A stretch of 46,447 nt of DNA from Planctomycetota bacterium (GCA_029259605.1 JAJDEV010000147.1:1-46447); one strand, 5' to 3'; positions 15,806-25,025 are shown, counted from the stretch's first letter. Notes: a model not told the origin generated them from the letters alone. Made by a program: numbers and translations.

Positions 15806-16840
15806 TCAGCGGTTCTCGGTGAGCGCGAGGATCTGCTCGGCGGGCTCGCGCACGTTGGACAGGATGCTGTCGCGCGCGATCGTGCGGAGCGCGTCGCCCG
15901 CCTCCTGCGCGACGAGCCGCGCATCGTCGGGCCAGGCCTCGAGCAGGCGAAGCAGGCCGTAGCACGCCTTGTTGCGATCGCCGTGCGAGGGACGCTCGAG
16001 CTGCCGGGCCAGCTCGCCGATCAGCTCCGCGCGCACCTCGGGCGACTCGACGCGGTCCATGTAGTGCAGCATGAAGCGCGTGGCGTTGTTGCGAACGTGG
16101 CTCGACGGGTCGCTGGCCGCGGAGTGAATGCGTGCGATCGAGTCCGCGACGTCGCCGCCCCAGTTCAGGAGCGTGGCAGCCGTGCCGCGCTTCTCGGCGT
16201 CGGCGTCGAGCAGCACGACGTCGATCAGCGCGAGGCGGTGGGGGGGCACCAGCTCGCGCAGCTCGAGCGCGAGGGCGTGCAGCTCCGCGTCGTCGAAGTC
16301 GAGGAAGCCCTCGGTGTCGAGCTCGGGCGCCGGTTTGCCGGACTCGAAGCCTTCGGAGCGCAGCTGGTCCATGCGCGCGAACACCGCGCGGACATCCTCG
16401 TCGGCGAGCGGCAGATCGCCGGTGGGTGCGGGCTTCATCTCGACGCGATGCTCGTCGCCGCGCTCGATGACCTCGATCGTCAGGAACGCGTTGTAGTCGA
16501 TGTAGCGCACGGCGCCGACGCGCACGTCCGCGAACTCGAACGTCGAGCGCACGCGTTCGCCGATGTCGCTCCACGCGACGCGCTCGGTGCCGAACGGCGT
16601 GCCGAGCTCGAGCTCCACCTCGGCGAGAATCGCGTCGCGCGAAACGGAGTGGTGCCCGTTGATCTCGATGTCCTTCCAGATCCAGACGGGCGGCGCGGGC
16701 GTGCCCGTCTCATCCTGCGTCGCGGACTCCGACGCCGAACGCGCGACCTGGCACCCGCACGCGATCGAGAACGCGAGCGCGAGCGGCGGCAGCAAGGGCG
16801 AATGGAACCTCGACTCCTCGGGCTGAGCGCGTTTTCGCAT
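15806..16840 (-). CDS. POTRA-like plus HEAT-repeat lipoprotein
   Basis: A 344-residue exported protein. The N-terminus ends its hydrophobic stretch in FSIACGC, a probable lipobox (Cys28 or Cys30). Residues 52-125 resemble one POTRA domain (IWKDIEINGHHSVSRDAILAEVELELGTPFGTERV...FAFLTIEVIE-like strand order), as in BamA/FtsQ, where it mediates beta-augmentation with partner proteins. Residues 170-344 form alpha-helical HEAT-like repeats (VRNNATRFMLHYMDRVESPEVRAELIGELARQ). A POTRA followed by HEAT repeats rather than a barrel is not a combination I recognise. A TTAGAT box 6 nt before the ATG supports this start. It leads an operon with the CocE hydrolase. Confidence 0.6.
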   Translation of the reverse strand: MRKRAQPEESRFHSPLLPPLALAFSIACGCQVARSASESATQDETGTPAPPVWIWKDIEINGHHSVSRDAILAEVELELGTPFGTERVAWSDIGERVRSTFEFADVRVGAVRYIDYNAFLTIEVIERGDEHRVEMKPAPTGDLPLADEDVRAVFARMDQLRSEGFESGKPAPELDTEGFLDFDDAELHALALELRELVPPHRLALIDVVLLDADAEKRGTAATLLNWGGDVADSIARIHSAASDPSSHVRNNATRFMLHYMDRVESPEVRAELIGELARQLERPSHGDRNKACYGLLRLLEAWPDDARLVAQEAGDALRTIARDSILSNVREPAEQILALTENR

Positions 16841-16981
16841 GGAGGCATCTAACCGGCGCATTCCTCGCGCCGCAACGCGCGGTTCGTGACGTTCGCGCGC
16901 GGGGCGCCCCACGGCACGCTCGGTCGGGCTCCGTTGCAGAGCTCGTATCCAGGTCTTGCAGGTCGAGCAGCTTCGGGGCGT

Positions 16982-16987
16982 TAAGCT
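16982..16987 (+). promoter_or_regulatory. Putative -10 box, leaderless start (serine hydrolase)
   Basis: TAAGCT is followed by 6 nt (CTCGCG) and the ATG at 16994. There is no ribosome-binding site. TTGCAG at 16956-16961 is too far (20 bp) for a standard -35. Confidence 0.45.
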
Positions 16988-16993
16988 CTCGCG

Positions 16994-18427
16994 ATGAACC
17001 TCGTGCTCGCCTCGTTGCTCTTCGTCGTTCTCCAGACCTCCGCACCCGACCTGCAGGCGACTCTGGATCCCGCGCTCGAACAGATCGTCGAGCGCTTCCG
17101 ACTGCCGGGCCTCGCGATCGGCGTCGTGCGCGACGGCGACGTGCTCTACGCGCGCGGCTTCGGTGAGGCGTCGCGCGGCTCCGGAACGCCGATCACGACG
17201 AAGTCGATCTTCCACATGGCTTCCGTGTCGAAGCCCTTCGTCGCGACCGCCTCCATGCAGCTCGTCGAGGACGGCAAGCTCGAGCTCGACGCGCCGCTGA
17301 CGCGCTACCTGCCGTACTTTCGCCTCGCCGAGGACGCGTCGCTCGAGATCACGGTGCGCCAGGTGTTGATGCACCGCTCCGGATTTCCCGACGTGGACGA
17401 CTACGAGTGGGACAAGCCGCAGTTCGACGACGGCGCGGCCGAGCGCTACGTGCGCAGCCTGGCGGGCGAGCACCTGATCTTCGCGCCCGGAACGGGGGCG
17501 CAGTACAGCAACATGGCGTTCGACACGATGGGGGATGTGATCGCGAAGGCGTCCGGCATGTCGTTCGATGACTTCGTCAAGGCGCGTATCCTCGTTCCGC
17601 TCGGGATGACGTCGAGCTCGTTCATCCACTCCGAGACGCCGATCGCGCACCGGACGCAGGGACACTCGACGTTCCGGTCGCAGCGCGTCGATCAGGCGCC
17701 GTGCCCGATCTATCCGTACAACCGCCGCCATGCGCCGAGCTCGACGCTCAACTCGAGCGTCGAGGACATGTGCCGCTGGATGCTCGCGAACCTCGCGCGC
17801 GGCGAGCTCGACGGAAAGCGCATCCTCCAGGCCGAGAGCTACGGCGAGCTGTGGGGCGGGACGACGCAGGGCTTGTCGTGGGTGCTCGGTGAATTCGACG
17901 GTCGGCGTGTCGTGAGCCACTCGGGTGGCGACGAGGGCTTCAACTCCTTCTGCGTGCTGCTGCCGGACGACGGCATCGGCGTGAGCGTGATGGTGAACTC
18001 GGACGCGTCGCCGGTGCGTGACGTTGGGCACCTCGCGCTGCGTGCGGTGCTCGGCGAACCGTTCTCGCTACCGACGCCGCCTCTCTCGGGCGAGTTCGCG
18101 GCGCTGCTCGAAAGCGAGGGGATGGAGGCGGCGATCGAGCGCGTCTTCGAGATCACCGAGGGCGAGCCCGACGCATGGCGCCTCGGAATGGCCGAGCTCG
18201 ATCAGGTCTGCGCCGCCTTGCTCGATCGCGAACGCAACGCGGAGGCCGTGGAGGTCGCCGCGATCAACGCCGACCTCTATCCCGCGAACGGCGCGGCCTT
18301 CGCGCGACTGGGCACCGCGATGCTCGCCGCGGGCGACACGGACGGCGCGCGCGAGAACTTCGAGCACGCCCTGCGCCTCGCGCCGAACGACGGAGCCGCG
18401 CGCGACGGACTCCGCTCGCTGCGCTAA
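16994..18427 (+). CDS. Exported beta-lactamase-fold serine hydrolase with TPR-like tail
   Basis: A 477-residue protein with a short signal sequence and a class C beta-lactamase/penicillin-binding-protein fold. S77-V-S-K80 gives the nucleophile and general base, QYSNMAFD holds the Y-x-N motif near residue 173, and HSGGDEG near 310 replaces KTG. The C-terminal 110 residues add helical repeats that end in a clear TPR motif (AFARLGTAMLAAGDTDGARENFEHALRLAPND). Family members are esterases, D-aminopeptidases or cell-wall carboxypeptidases; the substrate is unknown. It overlaps the convergent alpha/beta hydrolase gene by 4 bp through the stop codons. A second, shorter paralogue lies at 27763. Confidence 0.85.
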   Translation: MNLVLASLLFVVLQTSAPDLQATLDPALEQIVERFRLPGLAIGVVRDGDVLYARGFGEASRGSGTPITTKSIFHMASVSKPFVATASMQLVEDGKLELDAPLTRYLPYFRLAEDASLEITVRQVLMHRSGFPDVDDYEWDKPQFDDGAAERYVRSLAGEHLIFAPGTGAQYSNMAFDTMGDVIAKASGMSFDDFVKARILVPLGMTSSSFIHSETPIAHRTQGHSTFRSQRVDQAPCPIYPYNRRHAPSSTLNSSVEDMCRWMLANLARGELDGKRILQAESYGELWGGTTQGLSWVLGEFDGRRVVSHSGGDEGFNSFCVLLPDDGIGVSVMVNSDASPVRDVGHLALRAVLGEPFSLPTPPLSGEFAALLESEGMEAAIERVFEITEGEPDAWRLGMAELDQVCAALLDRERNAEAVEVAAINADLYPANGAAFARLGTAMLAAGDTDGARENFEHALRLAPNDGAARDGLRSLR

Positions 18428-19659
18428 ACGAGCCGCGTCGGGATCTGCTTCTCGTTGAGCAACGTGCGGTGCACGGGGCACTTGTTGGCGATCTCGAGCA
18501 AGCGCGCGCGCTGTTCGTCGTCGAGCGCGTCGCCCGCGACGTGAATGTCGCGCTCGAGCCGATCGACGTAACCCGTCTCGCTCTCGCACTCCTTGCAGTC
18601 CTCGGCGTGGATGCGCGAATGGCGCAGCGTTACCGAGACGCCCTCGAGCGGCCACTTCTTCCGATCGGCGTACATGCGCAGCGTCATGCTCGTGCACGCG
18701 CCGAGCCCCGCGAGCAGATAGTCGTAGGGCGAGGGCCCTGCGTCCTTGCCGCCGACGGACGTCGGCTCGTCCGCGACGAGTTCGTGGCGCCCCGCGCGAA
18801 CGCGATTCGTGAACGGACGCTCGACCTCGGATACGAGCACCTCGCCGTGCGCCAGCGTCGGACCCGCGTCCGCGCCGCTCGCGGCCGTCACGGGACGCTC
18901 CTCGATGTAGCGGGACACCCACGCGGCGAGCACCTCGGCGACATAGCGTGCGTCGCGCGGGTCGGTCAGCAAGTGGTCGGCGTTCTCGAGCGTGACGAAG
19001 CTGCGCGCACCGCGCGCGGCCTCGTAGATGCGCCGCGCGTGGTCGATGCCGATGACCTCGTCCGTCGGCGAATGGAACACGAGCAACGCCTTGCGCAGCG
19101 CGCCGAGCTCCTCGCCCAGGTTCTGCGCGTCGAGGTCCTCGAGGAACTGCTTCTGGATCCGGAACTCGCGCCCGGCGATGCCGACGGTCGCGACGCCGCT
19201 CGCTTCGATCTCGTCGACGTTCCCGCTGACGAGGTGGCGCACGTGATCGGGCTCGCTCGGCGCCGCGATCGTGCACACGGCGCGCACCTCGTCGATGCGG
19301 CGCGCCGCTGCGAGCACCGCCGCTCCGCCCAGGCTGTGACCGATGAGCAGCGACGGCGCTTCGAAGTTGTCGCGCAGGTGCGCGGCCGCCGCAACCAGGT
19401 CGGCGACGTTCGACGAGAAGTTCGTGTTCGCGAAGTCGCCCTCGCTGCTGCCCAGCCCGGTGAAGTCGAAGCGCAGGACGGCGAGGCCTTCCTCGGCGAG
19501 CCGGCGGCTGATGCGCCCGGCGGCGGGAATGTCCTTCGAGCAGGTGAAGCAATGCGCGAACACCGCCCATCCCGTGGGCGTGCCGCTGGGCAGGTCGAGG
19601 CGCGCGGCGAGCTGTTCGCCGCGGCCGTTCTCGAACACGAGCTTCTGGTTCTCGGTCAT
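18424..19659 (-). CDS. Bifunctional alpha/beta hydrolase - OsmC fusion
   Basis: A 411-residue cytoplasmic protein. Residues 1-265 are an alpha/beta hydrolase with GHSLGG (Ser109), an oxyanion region ([10 protein letters not shown]) and a late acid/His pair (PTDEV...NADHLL). Residues 275-411 are an OsmC/Ohr-type peroxidase domain with both expected cysteines: [16 protein letters not shown] and NKCPVHRTL. OsmC domains reduce organic hydroperoxides. The fusion is known in many bacteria and may couple ester release to peroxide removal. AGGAG lies 6 nt before ATG 19659, and the start overlaps the stop of the upstream propeller gene (ATGA), so they are translationally coupled. Confidence 0.85.
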   Translation of the reverse strand: MTENQKLVFENGRGEQLAARLDLPSGTPTGWAVFAHCFTCSKDIPAAGRISRRLAEEGLAVLRFDFTGLGSSEGDFANTNFSSNVADLVAAAAHLRDNFEAPSLLIGHSLGGAAVLAAARRIDEVRAVCTIAAPSEPDHVRHLVSGNVDEIEASGVATVGIAGREFRIQKQFLEDLDAQNLGEELGALRKALLVFHSPTDEVIGIDHARRIYEAARGARSFVTLENADHLLTDPRDARYVAEVLAAWVSRYIEERPVTAASGADAGPTLAHGEVLVSEVERPFTNRVRAGRHELVADEPTSVGGKDAGPSPYDYLLAGLGACTSMTLRMYADRKKWPLEGVSVTLRHSRIHAEDCKECESETGYVDRLERDIHVAGDALDDEQRARLLEIANKCPVHRTLLNEKQIPTRLV

Positions 19660-21233
19660 CGTGTCTCCTTCGGAGTCGAGTCGGACGGCGTCGCGTTCGG
19701 CGCCAGTTGAAAGCAAGCCGCCTCCGTGTCGTTGCGGACGAGCAGGTAGGGCGGCGCGAGCGCGGGGCAGTTCCAGGACTTGCCGTCGAGGGCGTGGAAG
19801 CGGGCGACCTCGCGGAACTCGAGCGGATCCGTGGCGACGAGCGCGACGTCGCCCGCTTCGGTGAGGACGAGCAGGTGCCCGGCGACGAGGATCAGCTGGC
19901 CGTGGCCGTAGCGCGGTCCCTTCCAATTGCGTCGCCCCGACTCGACGTCGACGCTCGCGAGGATGCCGTCGTCCATCCCGAACAGCGCGCCGTTCGCGAC
20001 CACGAAGCACGCGAACTTGGCCTTCAGGCTGCGGCTCCTCCAGAGCTGCTCGACCGACCATGCGCCTTTGCCGTCGCGCCGGATGCGATGCAGCTCGGCG
20101 CCCATCCCGTAGCCGCCCGACGTCACGAGCCGGTCCGCGCCGATGACGACCGGCTGCGCGACGCTCGGTTGTTCGTCGGGCCACGGGAACGACCAGAGGA
20201 GCGCACCGTCCATCGGAGCGCGTCCGGTCACTCGACCCCAGTGGAACGTGACGATCTGCTCCGCGCCGTCGAGCACCGAGAACTGCGGCGAGCTGAAGCT
20301 GTGCACCTCGTCGCCCGCGGTCCAAGCAACCGATCCGGTCTCGGCGTCGTAGGCGACGAGCGCACGTCCGTCCGTGCCGCCGGCGTTCACGACGACGCGG
20401 TCGCCGAGGACGAGGGGCGAAGCGCTCCAACCCCACTCGAGGAGCCGGCCCCCGTTCTCCGCGATCAGGTCGCGCCGCCAAAGCTCGGCGCCCGTCGCGC
20501 GATCGAGGCAGGACAGGATGCCCGTTGCGCCGATCGCGAACACGCGCGTCTCGGTCACGGTCGGCGTCGCGCGCGGACCGTCGCCCGCGAGCACGCTCTC
20601 GAAGCGCGCCGGTGTGCGGTGCCGCCAGCGCTCGCTGCCGTCGCGCACGTCGTAGCAGACCGTCGCTTCGTGCGCGCCGTCCTGCTCCGACGTGATCGCG
20701 TCGAAGCCGCGCACCGCGAAACCCGACCAACCGGCGCCGACGGGACGGCGCCACAGGAGGCGCGGCGGATGGGCTTCCCAGTCGGTGGCGAGGTCGACGT
20801 GCTCCATGCGGGCGTCGCCGGTCGGGCCGAGGAACTGCGGCCAGTCGTGGGTCGGGAGGGGGAGCGACGCGAGCGCGTCGTCCGCGCCGCGCTCTTCCGG
20901 GACCGTGCGCTCGAACCAGCGCCACCCGACGATCGGAACGAGGTCGCCGTCGACACCCTTGATCTCGAACAGCAGCACGGCGAGCGCGGGGACGATGAGC
21001 GCGGCCAAGCCGATCGCGCGCCGCGTTCCGGGCGCGAAGGACGAGGGCAGCTGCGACCAGACGAACACCGCGACTCCGCCGAAGAGGAGCACCGCGCCGC
21101 TCGTGACGACCCGCGACTGGAACGGCGCGTCGCGCACGGCCCAGTTCCACACCAGCACGCCGGCAGCGAGCACGGCGAGCGCGATGGGGATGCGCAGTCG
21201 GGAGAGCGGGGAGGTCGCGGTCACGCGCCGCAC
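19656..21233 (-). CDS. Membrane-anchored PQQ-binding-like beta-propeller protein
   Basis: A 525-residue protein with three membrane helices in the first 95 residues (IPIALAVLAAGVLVWNWAV, VTSGAVLLFGGVAVFVW, AIGLAALIVPALAVLLFE) followed by a large periplasmic domain. That domain opens with the family phrase DWPQFLGPTGDAR and continues with PQQ-like blades such as CLDRATGAELWRRDLIA, VAYDAETGSVAWTAGDEVHS and ASVDVESGRRNWKGP. These outer-membrane-type propellers are common in Planctomycetota; many do not hold PQQ and act in binding. The start is a GTG at 21233 with a weak upstream AGGA, 3 bp after the zinc-ribbon gene. Middle gene of a three-gene operon. Confidence 0.8.
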   Translation of the reverse strand: MRRVTATSPLSRLRIPIALAVLAAGVLVWNWAVRDAPFQSRVVTSGAVLLFGGVAVFVWSQLPSSFAPGTRRAIGLAALIVPALAVLLFEIKGVDGDLVPIVGWRWFERTVPEERGADDALASLPLPTHDWPQFLGPTGDARMEHVDLATDWEAHPPRLLWRRPVGAGWSGFAVRGFDAITSEQDGAHEATVCYDVRDGSERWRHRTPARFESVLAGDGPRATPTVTETRVFAIGATGILSCLDRATGAELWRRDLIAENGGRLLEWGWSASPLVLGDRVVVNAGGTDGRALVAYDAETGSVAWTAGDEVHSFSSPQFSVLDGAEQIVTFHWGRVTGRAPMDGALLWSFPWPDEQPSVAQPVVIGADRLVTSGGYGMGAELHRIRRDGKGAWSVEQLWRSRSLKAKFACFVVANGALFGMDDGILASVDVESGRRNWKGPRYGHGQLILVAGHLLVLTEAGDVALVATDPLEFREVARFHALDGKSWNCPALAPPYLLVRNDTEAACFQLAPNATPSDSTPKETR

Positions 21234-21236
21234 ATC

Positions 21237-21869
21237 CTACGCGCTAGCGCGCCGCTGCCCGTTCGCGATGTGCGTCAGTTTCCAGCGCTCGAGCCGCGCC
21301 CCGAGGCGATACACGCTCCACGCGCCGAGCGCGAAAACGGCTGCGACCGAGAGGATCGCCGCGCGCCCGACCCAACCGGCATCCGTGTTCGGCCAGACGC
21401 CGCCGAGGAAGAAGGGCGAGCCGAGCACGAGAATCAGCGCGGTCCAGAACAGGCGCGCGCGAAAGTAGGGCTTGTGGCGCGTCAGCTTCGACGCCGTCTC
21501 CCACAGCACCGCGCCGACCGCGATGAAGGCTCCGATCGCGAAGCCCTGGCCCATGCCGAACTGCATGTTCATCCGCGTCAGCATCCACGCGAAGAACGCG
21601 GCGAGGCCGAGGACGATGAAGACCTTCGCGAACCACTCGAGCTCGACGAGGTTCGGCTCGCGCGTCCAGTACCGACCGTGGTCCGCGGCGACGCTCACGA
21701 AGTGGCAGTGAGGGCACACGGTGCAAGCGTCGTGGTTGCGCTCGAGCGGGGCGTAGCACTTCAGACAGTAGGGATGCTGAATCCTCGCCGCCGCAAAGGG
21801 GCTCGTCGGTTGGCCGCTCATCGGAGGATCCAGCATAGCAGCATCGCATTGCCCCTTCAGGTCGGTCAT
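21237..21869 (-). CDS. Zinc-ribbon membrane protein
   Basis: A 210-residue protein: a short N-terminal segment, a zinc ribbon (CLKC and CPHC 16 residues apart, around residues 34-57), then four hydrophobic helices: FAKVFIVLGLAAFFAWML, FAIGAFIAVGAVLW, LFWTALILVLGSPFFLGGVW and AAILSVAAVFALGAWSVYRL. No enzyme family is recognised. The ribbon would face the cytoplasm, so it may recruit or regulate another membrane protein. ATG 21869 is chosen, but ATGs at 21839 and 21824 also keep the ribbon intact. It heads the operon with the propeller and hydrolase-OsmC genes, with 3 bp to the next gene. Confidence 0.6.
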   Translation of the reverse strand: MTDLKGQCDAAMLDPPMSGQPTSPFAAARIQHPYCLKCYAPLERNHDACTVCPHCHFVSVAADHGRYWTREPNLVELEWFAKVFIVLGLAAFFAWMLTRMNMQFGMGQGFAIGAFIAVGAVLWETASKLTRHKPYFRARLFWTALILVLGSPFFLGGVWPNTDAGWVGRAAILSVAAVFALGAWSVYRLGARLERWKLTHIANGQRRASA

Positions 21870-21961
21870 CGGTTCTTTCGCCGGGCGCGCTCCGCATCGC
21901 GCTCGCGGCGTATCCACGGGTCGGGGAAGCCCGCGGTGAACACGCGCACGGCGACGGACGC

Positions 21962-21967
21962 TAGAGT
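21962..21967 (+). promoter_or_regulatory. Possible -10 box for the aminopeptidase gene
   Basis: TAGAGT in the context GCTAGAGT matches the recurring GCTAnnnT form. The ATG at 22140 is about 170 nt downstream, which would leave a long leader. The 270-bp divergent region otherwise shows no recognisable element. Confidence 0.2.
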
Positions 21968-22139
21968 GGCGCGCGCCGAGCGAGGGGTGGTCTGTCCTCG
22001 CCCGCTCGGACGAACCGCGGGGACCCCTGTCGATCGCGTTCACCCGAAGCGGTGGCGAACGTCAGAGCTGTGCGAGGACGCGCGACGGTTTCGTCGGCAA
22101 GGCGCAACGGCGCGCTGCACGACTCACCCCCAGAACCCG

Positions 22140-23525
22140 ATGCACTTCAACCTCTCCATCGCCGCCGGCCTCGCGACGCTCGCCCTCTCGCTGACCTTCG
22201 CGAACGACGAGGCGCGACCCGGCGCCGACTCGATCGGCGACCCGTACTACCCGAAGCTCGGCGCCGGCGGCTACGACACCGAGCGCTACGACCTGGCCCT
22301 GACCGTCGACATGGAGACCGGCTCGATCGACGCGGTGGCGACGATCACGGCGCGCGCGCTCCACGGTCTCTCCTCCTTCAACCTCGACCTCTACGGACTC
22401 GAGGTCGCGGGCATCGAGGTCAACGGCAAGGCGGCCAAGTTCACGCGCGACGGGCGCGAGCTCGACGTCGTGCCGAAGAAGCCGATTCGCGAGGGCAAGG
22501 AGTTCGACGTGCGCGTCGCGTACTCGGGCGTGCCGACGCCCGCGCCGGATCCTTCGGTGGGCGGCACCGGCGTGGGTTGGATGCGCAAGGACTCGGGCAT
22601 CTTCGTCTCGAGCGAGTGTATCGGCGCCGCGTCGTGGTTCCCGTGCAACGACCACCCGCGCGACCCGGCGCTCTTCCGCTTCACGGTCACCGTCGCGAAG
22701 CCGTATGTCGTCGCGGCGAACGGCCTCTTGGTCGACGAGCAGGACCACGGCGACACGCGCACGTTCGTGTGGGAACCGAAGGCGCCGATGGCGCCGTACT
22801 TGGCGACGCTCGGCATCGCGGACTTCGACGTCGTGGTCGAGGAGGGGCCCGGCGGGATACCGCTGCGCACGTACTTCGCGAAGACGCTCGACGCGCGCGA
22901 GCGGGCGGGGTTCGCGCTCCAAACCGAGATCGTCGAGTTCCTCGAACTCTGCTTCGGGCCCTACCCGTTCGCATCCGTCGGCGCGATCGTCGCGGACGAG
23001 GACCTCGGCGGCGCGCTCGAGACGCAGACGATTCCGGTGTACGGCCGCGGCACCTACGACGACGGGACGATCGCGCACGAGCTCGCGCACATGTGGTTCG
23101 GCGACGCGATTTCGGCGAACAACTGGAAGGACATGTGGCTCAACGAGGGCTTCGCGAGCTACGGCTCGTTCCTCTGGGTCGAGTACGCCCACGGCGAGGA
23201 AGCGGCGGACCGGGACATGCGCCAGCGTTACAGGATGCTGCGGCGCGCGAAGGTCGGACCGCCGCCGGACCCGGGCGTCGCGCAGGTGTTCTCGGCGCGC
23301 GTGTACGAGCGCGGGTGTTGGGTGCTGCACATGCTGCGCGACCGCGTCGGCGACGAGGCCTTCTTCGAGATCCTGCAGACGTGGGTCGAGGCCAAGTCCG
23401 GCAAGACCGCGCAGACCGACGAGTTCCTCGCGCATTGTGAGGACGTCTCGGGCGAGGACCTGGACGACTTCTTCGCAGGCGTGCTGTTCGCCGACGTGAT
23501 CCCCGAGGACGCGCGCTTCGAGTAG
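22140..23525 (+). CDS. Exported M1-family zinc aminopeptidase
   Basis: A 461-residue protein with an N-terminal signal sequence (HFNLSIAAGLATLALSLTFA). The gluzincin site is complete: H313-E-L-A-H317 and, 19 residues on, E336 in WLNEGFAS. The exopeptidase signature before it reads GGALETQT in place of the usual GAMEN, and the transition-state Tyr is likely in RVYERGCWVLHMLR. The N-terminal beta-saddle (YDLALTVDMETGSIDAVATITA) is present, while the C-terminal helical domain of full-length M1 enzymes is absent, as in short periplasmic members. It releases N-terminal residues from peptides taken up or shed in the periplasm. Convergent with the DUF6265-like gene (9 bp). Confidence 0.85.
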   Translation: MHFNLSIAAGLATLALSLTFANDEARPGADSIGDPYYPKLGAGGYDTERYDLALTVDMETGSIDAVATITARALHGLSSFNLDLYGLEVAGIEVNGKAAKFTRDGRELDVVPKKPIREGKEFDVRVAYSGVPTPAPDPSVGGTGVGWMRKDSGIFVSSECIGAASWFPCNDHPRDPALFRFTVTVAKPYVVAANGLLVDEQDHGDTRTFVWEPKAPMAPYLATLGIADFDVVVEEGPGGIPLRTYFAKTLDARERAGFALQTEIVEFLELCFGPYPFASVGAIVADEDLGGALETQTIPVYGRGTYDDGTIAHELAHMWFGDAISANNWKDMWLNEGFASYGSFLWVEYAHGEEAADRDMRQRYRMLRRAKVGPPPDPGVAQVFSARVYERGCWVLHMLRDRVGDEAFFEILQTWVEAKSGKTAQTDEFLAHCEDVSGEDLDDFFAGVLFADVIPEDARFE

Positions 23526-23534
23526 CGCGTTCCG

Positions 23535-24050
23535 TCAGTCCTTCGACGCGTCGTCGGTGGCTTCCGGGCGGCGGTAGGGGAAGGACATCTGGCCGTCCTC
23601 GCCGGTCTCGCCGCCGCCGATCGTCGCGACCATCGACCCGTCCTTCTGCTTCCGATAGCGAATCATCGTCGGGAAGTCGTGCTCCGGATTCTCGAACACG
23701 ACCTCGTGCGCGTCGTGGTGCGTGAGCACGAACTCGGTGCCCGGGCTGCGCGCTCCCGGATGCGCGACGTAGACGATCCCATCCGGTCGCTCTTCGATGC
23801 GCAGGAACTCGAAGGCGACCGTGCGCTCGCCGCTGATCGTGCGGTTGACGCCGAGCATCGTCCCGCCGGCGAGCGGCGTCCAATGCTCCTCGGCGATCGC
23901 GCCATCCGCGCGAGATTCCCACGCGCCGGCGAGCCACTCGATCGACTTCCACTCGCCCTCGCGAGCGGTCGGCTCGGGGGTCGGTGCGGCGTGCGAGGAG
24001 AGGAGCGCGGCGGCGGCGAGGGCGAGCGGAACGAAGCGGCGTGTGGACAT
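23535..24050 (-). CDS. Secreted DUF6265-like protein
   Basis: A 171-residue protein with a clear signal peptide (RRFVPLALAAAALLSSHA) and one beta-rich domain: IEWLAGAWESRADGAIAEEHWTPLAGGTMLGVNRTISGERTVAFEFLRIEE, then the conserved FENPEHDFPTMIRYRK. This pattern is that of DUF6265, a lipocalin-like barrel of unknown role, distantly related in layout to the DUF1579-like lipoprotein at 9011. An AAGG site lies about 8 nt before the start. It lies 54 bp downstream of, and in line with, the AraC regulator gene, so co-transcription is possible. Confidence 0.7.
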   Translation of the reverse strand: MSTRRFVPLALAAAALLSSHAAPTPEPTAREGEWKSIEWLAGAWESRADGAIAEEHWTPLAGGTMLGVNRTISGERTVAFEFLRIEERPDGIVYVAHPGARSPGTEFVLTHHDAHEVVFENPEHDFPTMIRYRKQKDGSMVATIGGGETGEDGQMSFPYRRPEATDDASKD

Positions 24051-24104
24051 CGCGGGACCTTCGGTTCGGGTGGAGAGGGGAGGGACGGTCCCGAGCGTAG
24101 TTCC

Positions 24105-24953
24105 CTACCGCGTGCCGTCTTGTACGAACCCGACACCGCGCCGCGCGCGCCTCAGGTAGCGCGTCCACTCGGCCGCACGCTCGAGCAGGCGCGTCGCGCT
24201 CTCTCCGGCGAAGCGCCGGAACTCGCGCGAGAAGTGCGCCTGGTCGTGATATCCGGCGGAGAGCGCGATCTCGGCCAGTGCGCGCGGACGCGCGGCGTCG
24301 ACGAGCCCGAAGGCGCGGTGGAAGCGCAGCGTGCTCGCCAATTCCTTCGGCGTGAGCCCGACCCAGTGCCGGAACGCGCGCTCGAGGCGGCGCGTCCCGA
24401 CGCCGAGTTCGGCGGCGAGCGCGTCGATCGACAGCCCACCGTCGACGGCCACCAGCCGTTCGGACGCGGCGGTCGCGAGCGCGAGGCTCGCGCGCGCCGC
24501 GGACGTACGCGGTGCGGTGTCGCGCAGGCGCTCGACGAGCACGCGCTCGAACGCCCCGTGGTCATCGGACGCCGCCGCGGTCGTGAGCGCGCGCGCGAAG
24601 CCGGGCGCGACGTCATCGAGCGCCGGAGTCCGCTCGGTCAGCTCGTGCTGCGGCAGATCGACGAAGCGCCCCGCGCCCGCGGAACGAAAGCGCACCCCGA
24701 CGAGATCGATCGCCCCGGTGGGTTCGAGCTCGAGCGCCCCGCGGATCTGGCCGGCGACGAGGACGCGCGGCTGCACGTCACGCGTCGCGCCCGAGTGCCG
24801 CACGAACGCATCCCTGCGATTGACGATCAGCTCCGCGCACCCGTCCGGCAGCACCCGATCCCGCGCCGCTTCGGCCGCGCTCGCCGTCAGCGTCCACGTG
24901 CACTCGACGTATGCCGCCAGCGCGGGATGGGGGGATCGTTCCTCGTAACGCAA
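24105..24953 (-). CDS. AraC-family transcriptional regulator
   Basis: A 282-residue protein. The N-terminal region (residues 1-150: RSPHPALAAYVECTWTLT...VLPDGCAELIVNRRD...VLVAGQIRGALELEPTGAIDLVGVRFRSAG) matches the DUF6597-type sensor domain seen in many AraC regulators. The C-terminal 100 residues hold two helix-turn-helix units: LSIDALAAELGVGTRRLERAFRHWVG and RALAEIALSAGYHDQAHFSREFRRFAG. It binds a small ligand and regulates nearby genes, perhaps the DUF6265-like gene downstream. The start is TTG at 24953; a TAGACT box exactly 6 nt upstream supports it and suggests a leaderless mRNA. Confidence 0.85.
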   Translation of the reverse strand: MRYEERSPHPALAAYVECTWTLTASAAEAARDRVLPDGCAELIVNRRDAFVRHSGATRDVQPRVLVAGQIRGALELEPTGAIDLVGVRFRSAGAGRFVDLPQHELTERTPALDDVAPGFARALTTAAASDDHGAFERVLVERLRDTAPRTSAARASLALATAASERLVAVDGGLSIDALAAELGVGTRRLERAFRHWVGLTPKELASTLRFHRAFGLVDAARPRALAEIALSAGYHDQAHFSREFRRFAGESATRLLERAAEWTRYLRRARRGVGFVQDGTR

Positions 24954-24959
24954 GCGCCG

Positions 24960-24965
24960 AGTCTA
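24960..24965 (-). promoter_or_regulatory. Putative -10 box, leaderless TTG start (AraC gene)
   Basis: On the minus strand TAGACT is followed by CGGCGC and then TTG. The identical 6-nt spacing seen at ATG-starting genes supports the TTG as the true start. Confidence 0.45.
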
Positions 24966-25025
24966 TCCGCTCGAACCCGATCTGGCCGTCGACGCCGCGC
25001 GCTCATGCGCCGGGCTGGCCGAGTG

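Noticed and set aside
19707-22139. Plus-strand open frame upstream of the aminopeptidase start
   Set aside because: It lies opposite the PQQ-like propeller and zinc-ribbon genes and has no domain character. The aminopeptidase signal peptide marks the true start at 22140.
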